Positions 16,891 to 26,457 of a stretch of DNA of 54,795 nt are shown here, piece after piece. Under the pieces are notes generated by a model. That model was given only the letters and a program-made list of their open reading frames with translations, did no database searches and was not told where the DNA came from. Made by a program: the position numbers and the translations under genes. Position 1 is the first letter of the stretch. Each line of letters begins with the position of its first letter. Source of the DNA: Eubacterium sp. (GTDB lineage: Bacteria; Bacillota; Clostridia; Lachnospirales; Lachnospiraceae); the NCBI GenBank assembly GCA_017938215.1, contig JAGBBZ010000035.1, positions 1 through 54,795 of the forward strand, read 5' to 3'.

Positions 16891-19460
16891 ACTGATTCCT
16901 CCTGTTCTTGCAATTCCTGTCGAATTCGAGCTTCCACCTGCTCCACTTCTTTTTGAAATGCCCGTGCAGATACTCGCGTAGCACCATGTCCCAATATAAT
17001 CATTTGCTCCATTCCATCGGAAGTTGCCACTCGCACACGATTCCTTTTTGCTATTTTCTTTGTTGTCTTTTCGATGTACATATCTGCCGTTTCCGCCTCT
17101 TTTGTGTATACGACACTGATGTTATGATAGTCTTCCACACTTCCGGGATTTCCTTTCACTTTATATGCATCAAACACAACAATCAAATGGCATTTTTTAT
17201 ACCCCTGATAGTTGCACAAAATATCCTGTAAACGCATACGGGCAGCATCCAAACTCACCTTGGTAAGCTCTTTTAGTTCTTCCCAGGCAAATATAATATT
17301 GTATCCATCCACCAAAAGATACTCTTCCATAGGCTCTTTAAACGTAATCTCCACATGTTGCTTTTCCGGCTTTCCTTTGATTACCTTAGCACCACCTTGT
17401 TCCTTATGACGTTTCACAGGTCCAAATGTACGTTCAAAAATCGCCTGTAGTTCTTTTTCTTCCGCATAATACATTTTCTTTTCTCTCTCATACGCCACCG
17501 CTGGTTCTGCGTGCATTTTCTTCGCCTTTTCTCGCTCCACTAAGACACTTGGTACATGCATATGATCAAAAACAAGATTCCATTTAACCACATAACCGGA
17601 ACCGTGAGAGCAAAAGACAGAATCTGGCGTATTTTCCACATCTGCCTCCGGATCGTACCCCATCGCCAAAACCACTTCATCCGTATTGTGGCATGGCGCA
17701 TATCCGCCGAAAACACAAGATAAATGTCCACGCCCCTTCGAATACGCAGCAAATTCCACCGGATAATCTTTCATCGTAAGAACCGGACAAGTTCCCGTCA
17801 ATACAGCGAACTCTCCTTCCTCCGGTAACGTTTCAAAGTCTCCACTCATTCGCTTAATATCGGTCATTGCTCGTCCAATGAACGCTGCCGGCACCTCCAA
17901 TCGAAACCGATAAACCGGCTCCAACAGTATACTCTCTGCCTGCATCAATCCTTGGCGCACTGCTCGATATGTCGCTTGACGAAAATCACCGCCCTCCGTA
18001 TGCTTCAAATGTGCCCGGCCAGCAACCAAAGTTATTTTCATATCCGTTATGGCAGAGCCAGTCAAGACACCAGGAAATTCCCGTTCTGCCAGATGGGTCA
18101 AAATCAGACGTTGCCAATTCAAATCCAACTTGTCTTCACTGCAATCCGTTTCCAATACTAGTCCACTCCCTAACGGCAATGGTTCCAAAATAAGATGTGC
18201 CTCTGCATAGTGACGCAATGGTTCAAAATGCCCCACTCCTTCCACAACACTCCCAATGGTTTCCCGATAGGTTATCGTTCCTTCGCCAAAAGAAACTTCC
18301 ATACCAAATCGATCTTTAATAATGCACTTGAGTACTTCCAATTGCACTTCTCCCATCGGTTGGATAAATACCCGTTGCAACTTTTCATTCCAAATGATGT
18401 GGAGCTGCGGATCTTCTTCCTCCAATTCTCGCAGTTTTTGTAGCGCAACAACAACGTCTGTTCCCTCAGAAAATTCGATTCCGTAATTCAACACCGGCTC
18501 CAATTCGCTAGAAAGAAAGTCATTTTCTGCCCCCAATCCCTGTCCCGGAAAAGAGGCTTCCAGCCCAGTCACTGCGCATACCATACCTGCAGTAGCTTTT
18601 TCCGCCACCTCATACTTATCTCCCGAATACAAGCGAATCTGATTAATCTTTTCCGTCTCATTAACTTGAGCACGAACTCCAATCTCTCCTCCCGTCACCT
18701 TCATATGGGTCAGGCGTTTTCCTTGTTCATCTCGAGATATTTTGTAAACTTTTGCACCAAAAACCTCAGAATATGGTTGTTGCATCGTATATGCTTCCAG
18801 ATGCTCCAGAAGTTCCTTCACTCCTTCCAGACGAAGGGCTGAGCCAAAGAAACACGGAAACAATTTACGTTCCCAAATCGGCTCTCGCAAATCTTCCGGC
18901 AAATTTAATGTTCCATCTTCCAAGTACTTCTCCAATAGCACTTCATCGCACATTGCTACGTTTTCGAAAAAAATCTCACTGTCCGGATTGGAAAAATCCA
19001 CACATCGATCCGATAGACGACGCTGAATCTCTCTCATTCGCGCCTCTTGATCCGCCCCAGCCAAATCCATTTTATTGACAAACAAAAATACAGGAACGCC
19101 GTAACTTTCCAACAATCGCCATAAAGTCTCCGTATGTCCCTGTACCCCATCTGTTCCACTGATAACAAGGATTGCGTAATCCAGCACACGCAATGTTCGT
19201 TCCATTTCCGTAGAAAAATCCACATGTCCCGGGGTATCTAATAACGTAATTTCCAACTCCCCGAAATTCATGCGCGCCTGCTTGGAAAAAATGGTGATGC
19301 CACGCTCTCGTTCCAAGGGAGAGGTATCCAAAAAAGCATCCTGATGATCCACCCTTCCAAGCTTACGAATCTCACCACAAGTATACAACATTGCCTCCGA
19401 CAAAGTTGTTTTCCCCGAATCCACATGTGCCACAATCCCTGCTGTAATCCGTTTACTCAT
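16887..19460 (-). CDS. TetM/EF-G-like translational GTPase fused to a NYN (Rae1/YacP) nuclease domain
   Basis: An 857-residue fusion. Residues 1-230 form an EF-G-type GTPase domain: G1 AHVDSGKT (11-18), G2 RGIT (53-56), G3 DTPGH (75-79), G4 NKMD (129-132). EF-G-like domains II-V follow to about 640, closest in layout to ribosomal-protection proteins (TetM/TetO). After a charged linker, residues 712-857 match the NYN endonuclease Rae1/YacP: VDGYN (D718), VFDAY (D764), TKEAETAD (E790, D793), ATSDG (D815). Rae1 cuts mRNA in the ribosomal A site, so the fusion would bring a nuclease to the site the GTPase occupies (inference). It overlaps both neighbours (AI-2E-type gene by 8 bp, TrmH by 3 bp). 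Annotation as tetracycline resistance is not justified by context. Confidence 0.9.
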   Translation of the reverse strand: MSKRITAGIVAHVDSGKTTLSEAMLYTCGEIRKLGRVDHQDAFLDTSPLERERGITIFSKQARMNFGELEITLLDTPGHVDFSTEMERTLRVLDYAILVISGTDGVQGHTETLWRLLESYGVPVFLFVNKMDLAGADQEARMREIQRRLSDRCVDFSNPDSEIFFENVAMCDEVLLEKYLEDGTLNLPEDLREPIWERKLFPCFFGSALRLEGVKELLEHLEAYTMQQPYSEVFGAKVYKISRDEQGKRLTHMKVTGGEIGVRAQVNETEKINQIRLYSGDKYEVAEKATAGMVCAVTGLEASFPGQGLGAENDFLSSELEPVLNYGIEFSEGTDVVVALQKLRELEEEDPQLHIIWNEKLQRVFIQPMGEVQLEVLKCIIKDRFGMEVSFGEGTITYRETIGSVVEGVGHFEPLRHYAEAHLILEPLPLGSGLVLETDCSEDKLDLNWQRLILTHLAEREFPGVLTGSAITDMKITLVAGRAHLKHTEGGDFRQATYRAVRQGLMQAESILLEPVYRFRLEVPAAFIGRAMTDIKRMSGDFETLPEEGEFAVLTGTCPVLTMKDYPVEFAAYSKGRGHLSCVFGGYAPCHNTDEVVLAMGYDPEADVENTPDSVFCSHGSGYVVKWNLVFDHMHVPSVLVEREKAKKMHAEPAVAYEREKKMYYAEEKELQAIFERTFGPVKRHKEQGGAKVIKGKPEKQHVEITFKEPMEEYLLVDGYNIIFAWEELKELTKVSLDAARMRLQDILCNYQGYKKCHLIVVFDAYKVKGNPGSVEDYHNISVVYTKEAETADMYIEKTTKKIAKRNRVRVATSDGMEQMIILGHGATRVSARAFQKEVEQVEARIRQELQEQEESV

Positions 19461-20628
19461 CTACTTCCTCTTCCTCATTATCCATCGTTTCTTCTTGTAA
19501 CTCCATTACTCCATTGCGCTGATTCACATCATTTTTCAAAAGTTTGTATGCTGCAGACGCAAGTGGTACAAACAAAAGCATTCCACCAACACCCAGAACA
19601 CTACCTCCGATGGTTACAGCTGCCAACACCCAGATTCCCGGTAGTCCAATGGATTCCCCCACCACTTTCGGATAAATCAACTGGCCTTCCACTTGCTGTA
19701 ATACCAACAAGAACACAAGGAAAATCAGCGCTTGTACTGGCGATATCGTAGCAATCATAAAGAAACCAACCGCACCACCGATATAGGCACCTGCCACTGG
19801 TATCAATGCTGTAAAACCAATCAACGCACCTAACATTCCCGCATATGGCATACGCAAAATCAATAATCCGATTGCACAAAGGCTTCCCAAAATCACGGCT
19901 TCCAAACACTGTCCTACGATAAAATTGTGGAAACTTTCATTGAGCGTGGAGCACACATATACCGTACGATTGTACAGCTTCTCTGACATATATGCCTTGG
20001 CTACCCGATTTACCTGATCCAATATTTTCTTTTTCCCCGCCAACAGATATATTGAAAAAATAATACTCATAATAATATTGAATGTCGTAGAAAAAGTAGC
20101 AGTAATCACATTCCCTACTGCTCCCATCGCTCCACCGACACCACCGACAACCCAATTCGCCGCCTTATTGGCAAGTTCTTTCCAATCAACATCTCCCCGT
20201 TTTGTCATGGACAACGCATTATCAAAATAAACGCCCCATTCTGTATTGGTTCCAAGCTTTTCCGCCAGTCGCTCCATCGCCGGTGGAATCTTTTCCAGCA
20301 ACAGTTTCACACAGTTAACCAATTCCGGTACGATTAATCCGATAATCAGTGCAATAATTCCAATCAAGCTGAGATATGCAAAAAGCAAACATACGGCACG
20401 TCGGCTCTTTAATATCCATTTGTTTTTTGCCTTCGGAAAGTAGTACTTCTCATAAAAACTCATTAGTATATTTACTGCATACGCAATTACAAATCCAATA
20501 ATAAGAGGCGAAGCAGCATGAAAAACGAGACCCATGCCACTGGCAATCAACGACCAGTATTGTATGAAGAGATATAACACGCCTACTGTGACGCCTATTT
20601 TCAAACAACTTTTCCATTCTAATTTCAT
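19453..20628 (-). CDS. AI-2E family (YtvI/PerM-like) membrane transporter
   Basis: A 391-residue polytopic membrane protein of the AI-2E_transport family. Hydrophobic segments are at about residues 12-50, 75-105, 165-200 and four to five helices between 225 and 345. Family hallmarks include VGQCLEAVILGSLCAIGLLILRMPYA, here split as VGQCLEAVILG and LILRMPYAGMLG, then IYPKVVGESIGLPGIWVLAA near residue 320. The C-terminus is acidic. The transported substrate is not known; family members include a sporulation protein, a proton/Na+ antiporter and an AI-2 exporter. It follows the YitT gene by 23 bp and overlaps the GTPase gene. Confidence 0.88.
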   Translation of the reverse strand: MKLEWKSCLKIGVTVGVLYLFIQYWSLIASGMGLVFHAASPLIIGFVIAYAVNILMSFYEKYYFPKAKNKWILKSRRAVCLLFAYLSLIGIIALIIGLIVPELVNCVKLLLEKIPPAMERLAEKLGTNTEWGVYFDNALSMTKRGDVDWKELANKAANWVVGGVGGAMGAVGNVITATFSTTFNIIMSIIFSIYLLAGKKKILDQVNRVAKAYMSEKLYNRTVYVCSTLNESFHNFIVGQCLEAVILGSLCAIGLLILRMPYAGMLGALIGFTALIPVAGAYIGGAVGFFMIATISPVQALIFLVFLLVLQQVEGQLIYPKVVGESIGLPGIWVLAAVTIGGSVLGVGGMLLFVPLASAAYKLLKNDVNQRNGVMELQEETMDNEEEEVDE

Positions 20629-20651
20629 GATTTTTCCTCACTTTCCCATTT

Positions 20652-21515
20652 TTAATCCCCAATGCTCTTCCCGAAAGCACTCGACACTTCCGAAATCGTC
20701 ACAAATGCATCTGGGTCGATGGATGTCACAATATTTTTCAACTTTACAACCTGAAAACGGTTCACCACAAAATATATAATCTTCTGCTCTTTTCCGGAAT
20801 AATATCCCATGGCATCGATATGTGTCACTCCATGACCAAATATCTCCGACAGTTGACCACTAATTTCATCTGCCTTGGTTGTAACAATCATAGCAGATTT
20901 TACTTTATCCAGACCTTCCACGATAAAGTCAACGGTTTTGATCGCTGCTCCATATGTAATGATAGAATATAATGGAAGAATCCAACTTTGGAAAATACAC
21001 CCGGCAATCACATAAAGAATTACATTGTATATCATAACAAAGGTTCCCACTGTCAGACCAAGTTTTTTGGCAAAGATAACTGCCATTACCTCCACTCCGT
21101 CAATCGCGCCACCATAACGAATCGTCAGACCACTGCCAATACCAGAGATAATTCCACCAAAAATGGCACACAAAAGCAGATCCGAACCAGCAAACGGAGA
21201 GGTCGTTGTCACATCTACCAACATGCTGATCACATATGCTGACACTGCGTATGTTACCACCGCACAGATGGAATAAAGAGTAAAGGCACCCCCTAGTTTT
21301 TTGTAACCATACAGAAAAAAGGGAATATTAATCAATATCAAACATACCGAAAATGACCAATCATTACCTGCCATCTGTGACACTAACATCGCCGTTCCTG
21401 AAAAACCGGTGTCATAGAGATTTACCGGTGCCAAAAACATCGTTATACCAATGGCGTTGATTACACCTGCTGCAAACAAAATAAGAAAATTTTTGTAACT
21501 TAAATTTTTAAACAT
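20652..21515 (-). CDS. YitT family membrane protein
   Basis: A 287-residue protein with five to six transmembrane helices in the first 170 residues (INAIGITMFLAPVNLYDTGF, GIGSGLTIRYGGAIDGVEV) and a cytosolic DUF2179 domain at the C-terminus (about 200-287; MIVTTKADEISGQLSEIFGH, VVNRFQVVKLKNIVTSIDPD). This is the standard YitT architecture; function is unresolved. The ATG at 21515 has AAAGGAG nine bases upstream, so the 14-residue extension to 21557 is discarded. It heads a four-gene operon. Confidence 0.9.
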   Translation of the reverse strand: MFKNLSYKNFLILFAAGVINAIGITMFLAPVNLYDTGFSGTAMLVSQMAGNDWSFSVCLILINIPFFLYGYKKLGGAFTLYSICAVVTYAVSAYVISMLVDVTTTSPFAGSDLLLCAIFGGIISGIGSGLTIRYGGAIDGVEVMAVIFAKKLGLTVGTFVMIYNVILYVIAGCIFQSWILPLYSIITYGAAIKTVDFIVEGLDKVKSAMIVTTKADEISGQLSEIFGHGVTHIDAMGYYSGKEQKIIYFVVNRFQVVKLKNIVTSIDPDAFVTISEVSSAFGKSIGD

Positions 21516-21611
21516 TTTGAGCGACTCCTTTCTACAACATAACATATATCTCTTCATTTCAAAATCAAAACATATATCGATTATTATAACACAAATGATT
21601 CAGAAATAAAA

Positions 21612-21651
21612 CGAAAAAAGAAAAGGACACTACACTTTCTGCAATGTCCTC
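21612..21651 (-). terminator. glpK terminator
   Basis: AGGACA (21624-21629) and TGTCCT (21645-21650) close a hairpin 20 bp after the glpK stop, and the minus strand continues TTTCTTTTTTCG. Confidence 0.8.
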
Positions 21652-21670
21652 TCTCATTTCACATTTCAAG

Positions 21671-23158
21671 CTATTTCCATTGAAGTGTACAAGAGATTGC
21701 CTTCTCCCATCCACTCACCTTTTCCACCCGTTCTTTCTCCGACATATTCGGAGTAAATTCTCTATCCATCTCATGATTTCCCATGATTTCGTCTGTATCT
21801 TTCCAATAATTCACAGCAAGTCCTGCAAGGTAGCCCGCTCCCATAGCCGTACTCTCGACGCATTTCGTCCGCTGTACCAAAACATTGCTGACATCCGCCT
21901 GGGTTTGCATCAAAAAATCATTGGCACTTGCCCCACCATCTACTTTCAGGGCAGCTAACGGAATCCCGGCATCTTGCTCCATCGCCCGCAACACATCATT
22001 TGCCTGATAAGTGATAGCTTCTAATGTGGCACGAATGATATGGTAACGATTCACACCTCGTGTCAAACCAACGATGGTTCCTCGTGCGTATTGATTCCAA
22101 TACGGTGCGCCTAATCCGGTAAACGCCGGTACCACATAACAACCATTGGTATCTGCCACCCTTTGTGCCATTTTTTCCGATTCTACTGCTGTCGTAATTA
22201 ATCCCATTTCATCCCGAAGCCATTGGATTGACGCCCCTGCAATGAATACAGAGCCCTCCAACGCGTACGTAATCTTACCATCCATTCCCCATGCAATGGT
22301 GGTAACCAGGCCATGTTCAGAGAATACCGGTTTTTCCCCTGTATTCATTAACAAAAAACATCCGGTTCCGTAAGTGTTTTTTGCCTCGCCTTTTTGAAAA
22401 CAGTTTTGTCCAAACAATGCTGCCTGCTGGTCTCCGGCAATTCCTGCAATTGGAATTTCTCCACCGAACCATTCCGCATCTGCACTTCCATAAATTTCAC
22501 TAGAAGGATGCACTTCCGGCAACATGCACGCAGGAACATTTAACTCCTTCAAAATTTCTTCATCCCACTTCAATTCACAAATATTGTACATCATTGTTCG
22601 TGATGCGTTGGAATAGTCCGTAACATGAACAGCTCCCTTCGTCAGTTTCCAGATAAGCCATGTATCCACTGTACCAAAAAGAAGTTCCCCCCGCTGGGCC
22701 CTCTCCCGAGCTTTTGGTACATGATCCAAAATCCATTTGCACTTTGTCCCTGAAAAATATGCATCAATCACCAACCCATTTTTCTTGCGAAACACTTCAG
22801 TCAGTCCCTTTTCTTTTAAGCTGTCGCAATATTCCGATGTCCGACGGCATTGCCACACGATGGCATGATATATAGGCTCGCCAGTATATTTATCCCATAC
22901 AATCGTAGTTTCCCTCTGGTTGGTTATGCCGATGGCAGCAATATCCTCTGCCACTGCCCCTATCTTCTTCATCGCTTCTTTTGCTACTTCTAATTGCGTC
23001 ACCCAGATTTCCTTGGCATCATGCTCTACCCAACCTAGTTGTGGATAGATTTGAGTGAATTCCTTCTGCGCCACCGACACAATGCTCCCACGATGATCAA
23101 ACAAAATGCAACGATTGCTGGTGGTACCGGCGTCCAATGCCATAATATACTTTGCCAT
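21671..23158 (-). CDS. glpK: glycerol kinase
   Basis: A 495-residue FGGY-family kinase forming glycerol 3-phosphate from glycerol and ATP. Seen are the N-terminal [37 protein letters not shown], the FGGY signature region [20 protein letters not shown], and [20 protein letters not shown]. The regulatory-histidine loop region of Firmicute enzymes phosphorylated by HPr (near [12 protein letters not shown]) can be located, but no H is apparent at that site, so PTS control is doubtful. No glpF or glpD is adjacent, making it a single-gene transcript. Confidence 0.95.
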   Translation of the reverse strand: MAKYIMALDAGTTSNRCILFDHRGSIVSVAQKEFTQIYPQLGWVEHDAKEIWVTQLEVAKEAMKKIGAVAEDIAAIGITNQRETTIVWDKYTGEPIYHAIVWQCRRTSEYCDSLKEKGLTEVFRKKNGLVIDAYFSGTKCKWILDHVPKARERAQRGELLFGTVDTWLIWKLTKGAVHVTDYSNASRTMMYNICELKWDEEILKELNVPACMLPEVHPSSEIYGSADAEWFGGEIPIAGIAGDQQAALFGQNCFQKGEAKNTYGTGCFLLMNTGEKPVFSEHGLVTTIAWGMDGKITYALEGSVFIAGASIQWLRDEMGLITTAVESEKMAQRVADTNGCYVVPAFTGLGAPYWNQYARGTIVGLTRGVNRYHIIRATLEAITYQANDVLRAMEQDAGIPLAALKVDGGASANDFLMQTQADVSNVLVQRTKCVESTAMGAGYLAGLAVNYWKDTDEIMGNHEMDREFTPNMSEKERVEKVSGWEKAISCTLQWK

Positions 23159-23189
23159 ACCTTTTCCTCCCCTTCCTCCTTCTTTTTTG

Positions 23190-23238
23190 CTATAATATAA
23201 TAATACTACGGATCACTTCACAAAGCAATCCGTAGTAC
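23190..23238 (-). terminator. epimerase-gene terminator
   Basis: TACTACGGAT (23204-23213) and ATCCGTAGTA (23228-23237) form a perfect 10-bp stem and the minus strand continues TTATTATATTATA. A possible glpK promoter (TTGCTT, 17 bp, TATTAT) overlaps this hairpin. Confidence 0.75.
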
Positions 23239-23274
23239 TGCATTCGCATTATTATGTGTTCCACTTCACAGACA

Positions 23275-24294
23275 CTATATCAATTCCTCCGCCTTTAACC
23301 ACTCCACCTCATCGTGAATAGTTTCTTTGTATGAACGTGTCGTATAACCAAGTTCCACTCTTGCCTTTGAATAATCAAATTCATTATTTCGAGCAAGATT
23401 ATACACGGAAAATGTTGTCATCATCGGCTTCTCGCCCTTTTTTTCCGCCTTTTTCTCTAAGGTTTGCGCAATCTTCTCCGCCCAATCCAATGGTAAATAG
23501 AACTTGATTTTTTGGCATTGACATTCTTCATGAAGCATTTCACACATATCCTTTAGAGTCACGGTTTCATTTGCTAAGATATATGCCTCCCCGACCCGTC
23601 CTTTGTCCACAGCAGCGATACAACCTGCCGCCAAGTCACGTACATCACAAAGATTAAAGGAGCCTTGCATACCAACCGGCATTTCCCCTTTAATAATTTT
23701 AATTAAAGTACTTGTCGTCTCTCCAATGGCATAGTCATTTGGTCCTAATATCCCGCTTGGATGAACGATGCATGCTTTCAAGCCCATTACTTTTACCGAA
23801 TCCATCACCATCTGAGATGCTTTTGCTTTCGACTGACTGTAAGCCCCCACCACTTTCGCCGGATCATTCGGTTCGAATTTATCAACTTCTTTAATTTTAG
23901 TACCTATCGGCTGTTCTGGAATCGCTCCTGTACTGCTGACATATACCATTTTTTCACATTCCGGATGTGCCAAACATTTTGTAATAATATTTCTTGTTCC
24001 GGTCACATTAACTTCCATTAATTTGTCACTGTATGCCGGATCTACCGTCACCATACTTGCACAATGAATCATTACGCTATTCATTTCCTCTGGGATTGTA
24101 AAAAAACGTTCCAATGACTCTTCATCACAGAGGTCCCCAATGCAAATCTCCACTTCTTTGGGAATATATTTTACAGATTTGTCATTTGGCAAAACTAACG
24201 CACGAACTTTTTCTCCCTTCTCTAATAGCTGTGCACATACATTACTCCCTAAAAAGCCAGCTGCTCCTGTTACCAAATAAATTCGATTACTCAT
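23275..24294 (-). CDS. NAD-dependent epimerase/dehydratase family (extended SDR)
   Basis: A 339-residue Rossmann-fold oxidoreductase. The nucleotide site is VTGAAGFLGSNVCAQLL (TGxxGxxG, near residue 9) and the catalytic dyad is in GAYSQSKAKASQ (YxxxK), preceded by the serines of VYVSSTGAIPE. HPSGILGPNDY matches dihydroflavonol-4-reductase-like members. The substrate is unknown; nucleotide-sugar epimerase, ketone or aldehyde reductase are all possible. It has its own terminator and no obvious operon partner. Confidence 0.85.
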   Translation of the reverse strand: MSNRIYLVTGAAGFLGSNVCAQLLEKGEKVRALVLPNDKSVKYIPKEVEICIGDLCDEESLERFFTIPEEMNSVMIHCASMVTVDPAYSDKLMEVNVTGTRNIITKCLAHPECEKMVYVSSTGAIPEQPIGTKIKEVDKFEPNDPAKVVGAYSQSKAKASQMVMDSVKVMGLKACIVHPSGILGPNDYAIGETTSTLIKIIKGEMPVGMQGSFNLCDVRDLAAGCIAAVDKGRVGEAYILANETVTLKDMCEMLHEECQCQKIKFYLPLDWAEKIAQTLEKKAEKKGEKPMMTTFSVYNLARNNEFDYSKARVELGYTTRSYKETIHDEVEWLKAEELI

Positions 24295-24441
24295 ATTCTA
24301 ATTCTCCTTCTTGTTCAAAATTCAATTTTATGTTTCTAACAAATGTTATACAAGAGGATTTTTTCCAAATTGTTTGGGAAATGTTAGAGAAATGTTAAAA
24401 ATTCTTGCAGGGCCTTCGTCCCCCATCGTTTACACTCATAT

Positions 24442-24501
24442 AGAAATAGAAAGAAACACACAGTTTCTTGCAAGCAAGACTGTGTGTTTCTTTCTATTTC
24501 T
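24442..24501. terminator. 23-bp perfect hairpin after prfA
   Basis: Arms 24442-24464 and 24479-24501 are perfectly complementary over 23 bp, and the 14-nt centre can pair further (CTTGC/GCAAG). It lies 20 bp after the prfA stop. The T-rich part is inside the stem and no separate U-tract follows, so it is an atypical terminator or an RNase III-type processing site. Confidence 0.6.
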
Positions 24502-24521
24502 GCATTCGCCGTTTATTCGTT

Positions 24522-25592
24522 CTATTCGCTCATTTTTGCGAGTTTTGCTGCTTGATCTGCTGCGATGAGACTGTCGATAACCTCATCGATATCTCCATCG
24601 ATAATGGCATCCAAACGATGCAACGTCAGTTTGATACGATGATCTGTCACACGCCCTTGTGGATAATTATAGGTACGGATTTTCTCCGAACGATCTCCCG
24701 TTCCAATCTGGCTTCTTCTCTTCTCTGCCTCTTCATCATGAGCCTTAGCAAGTTCCATCTCATACAAACGAGCACGGAGTACTTTCAATGCCTTATCTTT
24801 GTTTTTTAACTGAGATTTTTCATCCTGACAAGACACAACGATTCCCGACGGAATATGGGTCAATCGCACCGCAGAGTCTGTGGTGTTGACACACTGACCA
24901 CCGTTACCGGAAGCACGGAACACGTCAAATCTACAGTCATTCATATCGATTTCCACTTCCACATCCTCAACTTCCGGCATGATTGCCACCGTAGCAGTCG
25001 AGGTATGAATACGTCCGCCGGATTCCGTTGCTGGGATACGTTGCACGCGATGCACACCACTTTCATATTTTAACTTCGAGTATGCCCCTGCTCCATTGAT
25101 CATAAACACAACTTCTTTAAAGCCACCAATTCCATTTTCATTGGAGTTCATCATATCAATTTTCCAACGATTTCTCTCGGCATATTTGCAATACATACGA
25201 TACAAATCTGCTGCAAAAAGTGCCGCTTCATCTCCGCCGGCGCCGCCACGAATCTCTACGATAACGTTCTTGTCATCATTCGGGTCTTTTGGCAACAATA
25301 AAATACGAAGTTCCTGCTCATAGGTTTCCACATTTGCTTTGCACTCATTTAATTCCTCTTTGGCAAGTTCGCGCATTTCCTCATCGCTTTCCTCTTCAAG
25401 AATAGCAAGACTATCCTCAATGCCTTCTTTCGCCGCTTTGTACTCTTTATACTTTGCTACGATTGGCTCCAATTCAGACTGCTCTTTCATCAACTTCTGA
25501 TAACGCGCCTGATCATTCAGCACATCCGGCTCACTGAGCTCATTCAGCACTTCCTCGTAGCGCAACAGTGTATCTTCTAATTTATCAAACAT
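24522..25592 (-). CDS. prfA: peptide chain release factor 1
   Basis: A 356-residue class I release factor that reads UAA and UAG. The catalytic GGQ is in [18 protein letters not shown] (about residue 236), the stop-codon recognition region around [13 protein letters not shown] precedes it, and the C-terminal segment [18 protein letters not shown] matches the family. The ATG at 25592 has GGAGGAG upstream and overlaps prmC by 8 bp, so the longer reading to 25637 is rejected. The glutamine of GGQ is methylated by the product of the adjacent prmC. Confidence 0.97.
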   Translation of the reverse strand: MFDKLEDTLLRYEEVLNELSEPDVLNDQARYQKLMKEQSELEPIVAKYKEYKAAKEGIEDSLAILEEESDEEMRELAKEELNECKANVETYEQELRILLLPKDPNDDKNVIVEIRGGAGGDEAALFAADLYRMYCKYAERNRWKIDMMNSNENGIGGFKEVVFMINGAGAYSKLKYESGVHRVQRIPATESGGRIHTSTATVAIMPEVEDVEVEIDMNDCRFDVFRASGNGGQCVNTTDSAVRLTHIPSGIVVSCQDEKSQLKNKDKALKVLRARLYEMELAKAHDEEAEKRRSQIGTGDRSEKIRTYNYPQGRVTDHRIKLTLHRLDAIIDGDIDEVIDSLIAADQAAKLAKMSE

Positions 25593-26457
25593 CAAACTCC
25601 TCCAATCTGCCGGAGACCACACGGTCAAGACCGGCAAGGTCTTTTATTATCTCAACATTTTGAAATTTCTTTTCTTTCATAAGCATAGCAACGCTTTTTC
25701 CTTGATTGTACCCGATTTCAAAGCACAATATGCCACCTGGATTCAAGTACTTTGGTGCATCTTCCACGATCTTTCGATAAAAATCCAATCCATCTTCGCC
25801 ACCATCCAATGCAGACATCGGTTCATGGTGTTGTACCTCCGGCATCAATGTTGGAATCACCTCTGACTCAATATATGGCGGATTGGATACGATCACATCA
25901 AAGGTTCCTGCAATCGGTTCCCATAGATTTCCACAGACAATTTCTACTGGCGCTTCAAGTCCCTCTTTCTTTCGAAGGCGAAGTTCATTGCAGCTTGCAA
26001 CCTGACACGCACCTTCCGAAATATCACTCAACATAACTGCTGATGGATTTCCCAATGTGCCAATACTTAGTCCGATACATCCCGAACCAGTACACAAATC
26101 CAAGACTCGCTTTCCTCTACATTCACTTAATACATGTTCCACCAAAATCTCCGTATCCTGCCGCGGAATCAGCACATGCTCATTCACACAAAACACAAGA
26201 CCCATAAACTCGGTGGTTCCTGTAATATATTCCAACGGAATCCGTTGTTCACGACGCTCCACAAAGGCAAGATATCTTTCTTTTACTTCCTCGCTCGCCT
26301 CTTCTCCACGTTGAAGGAAATAGTCACTTCTTCGAAACAAATCGTCGCCTTCACTCAGCACTGCCTGTAACAGATACCATGCATTTAATTCTGCTTCTGG
26401 CACCTGGCACTTCTGTAATCGTTCTGTCCCAATGGTCAACAATTGCTCCAGCGTCAT
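25585..26457 (-). CDS. prmC: release factor glutamine methyltransferase
   Basis: A 290-residue SAM-dependent enzyme that N5-methylates the GGQ glutamine of release factors. The N-terminal helical domain is followed by [15 protein letters not shown], the SAM motif [16 protein letters not shown] and the catalytic NPPY in [13 protein letters not shown]. Coupled by overlaps at both ends: ATGA with the DUF1385 gene upstream and 8 bp with prfA downstream. Confidence 0.95.
   Translation of the reverse strand: MTLEQLLTIGTERLQKCQVPEAELNAWYLLQAVLSEGDDLFRRSDYFLQRGEEASEEVKERYLAFVERREQRIPLEYITGTTEFMGLVFCVNEHVLIPRQDTEILVEHVLSECRGKRVLDLCTGSGCIGLSIGTLGNPSAVMLSDISEGACQVASCNELRLRKKEGLEAPVEIVCGNLWEPIAGTFDVIVSNPPYIESEVIPTLMPEVQHHEPMSALDGGEDGLDFYRKIVEDAPKYLNPGGILCFEIGYNQGKSVAMLMKEKKFQNVEIIKDLAGLDRVVSGRLEEFDV

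Noticed and set aside
16887-19460. Tetracycline resistance determinant
   Set aside because: Sits in a chromosomal operon with TrmH and membrane proteins, without mobile elements, and carries a nuclease domain absent from TetM/TetO.
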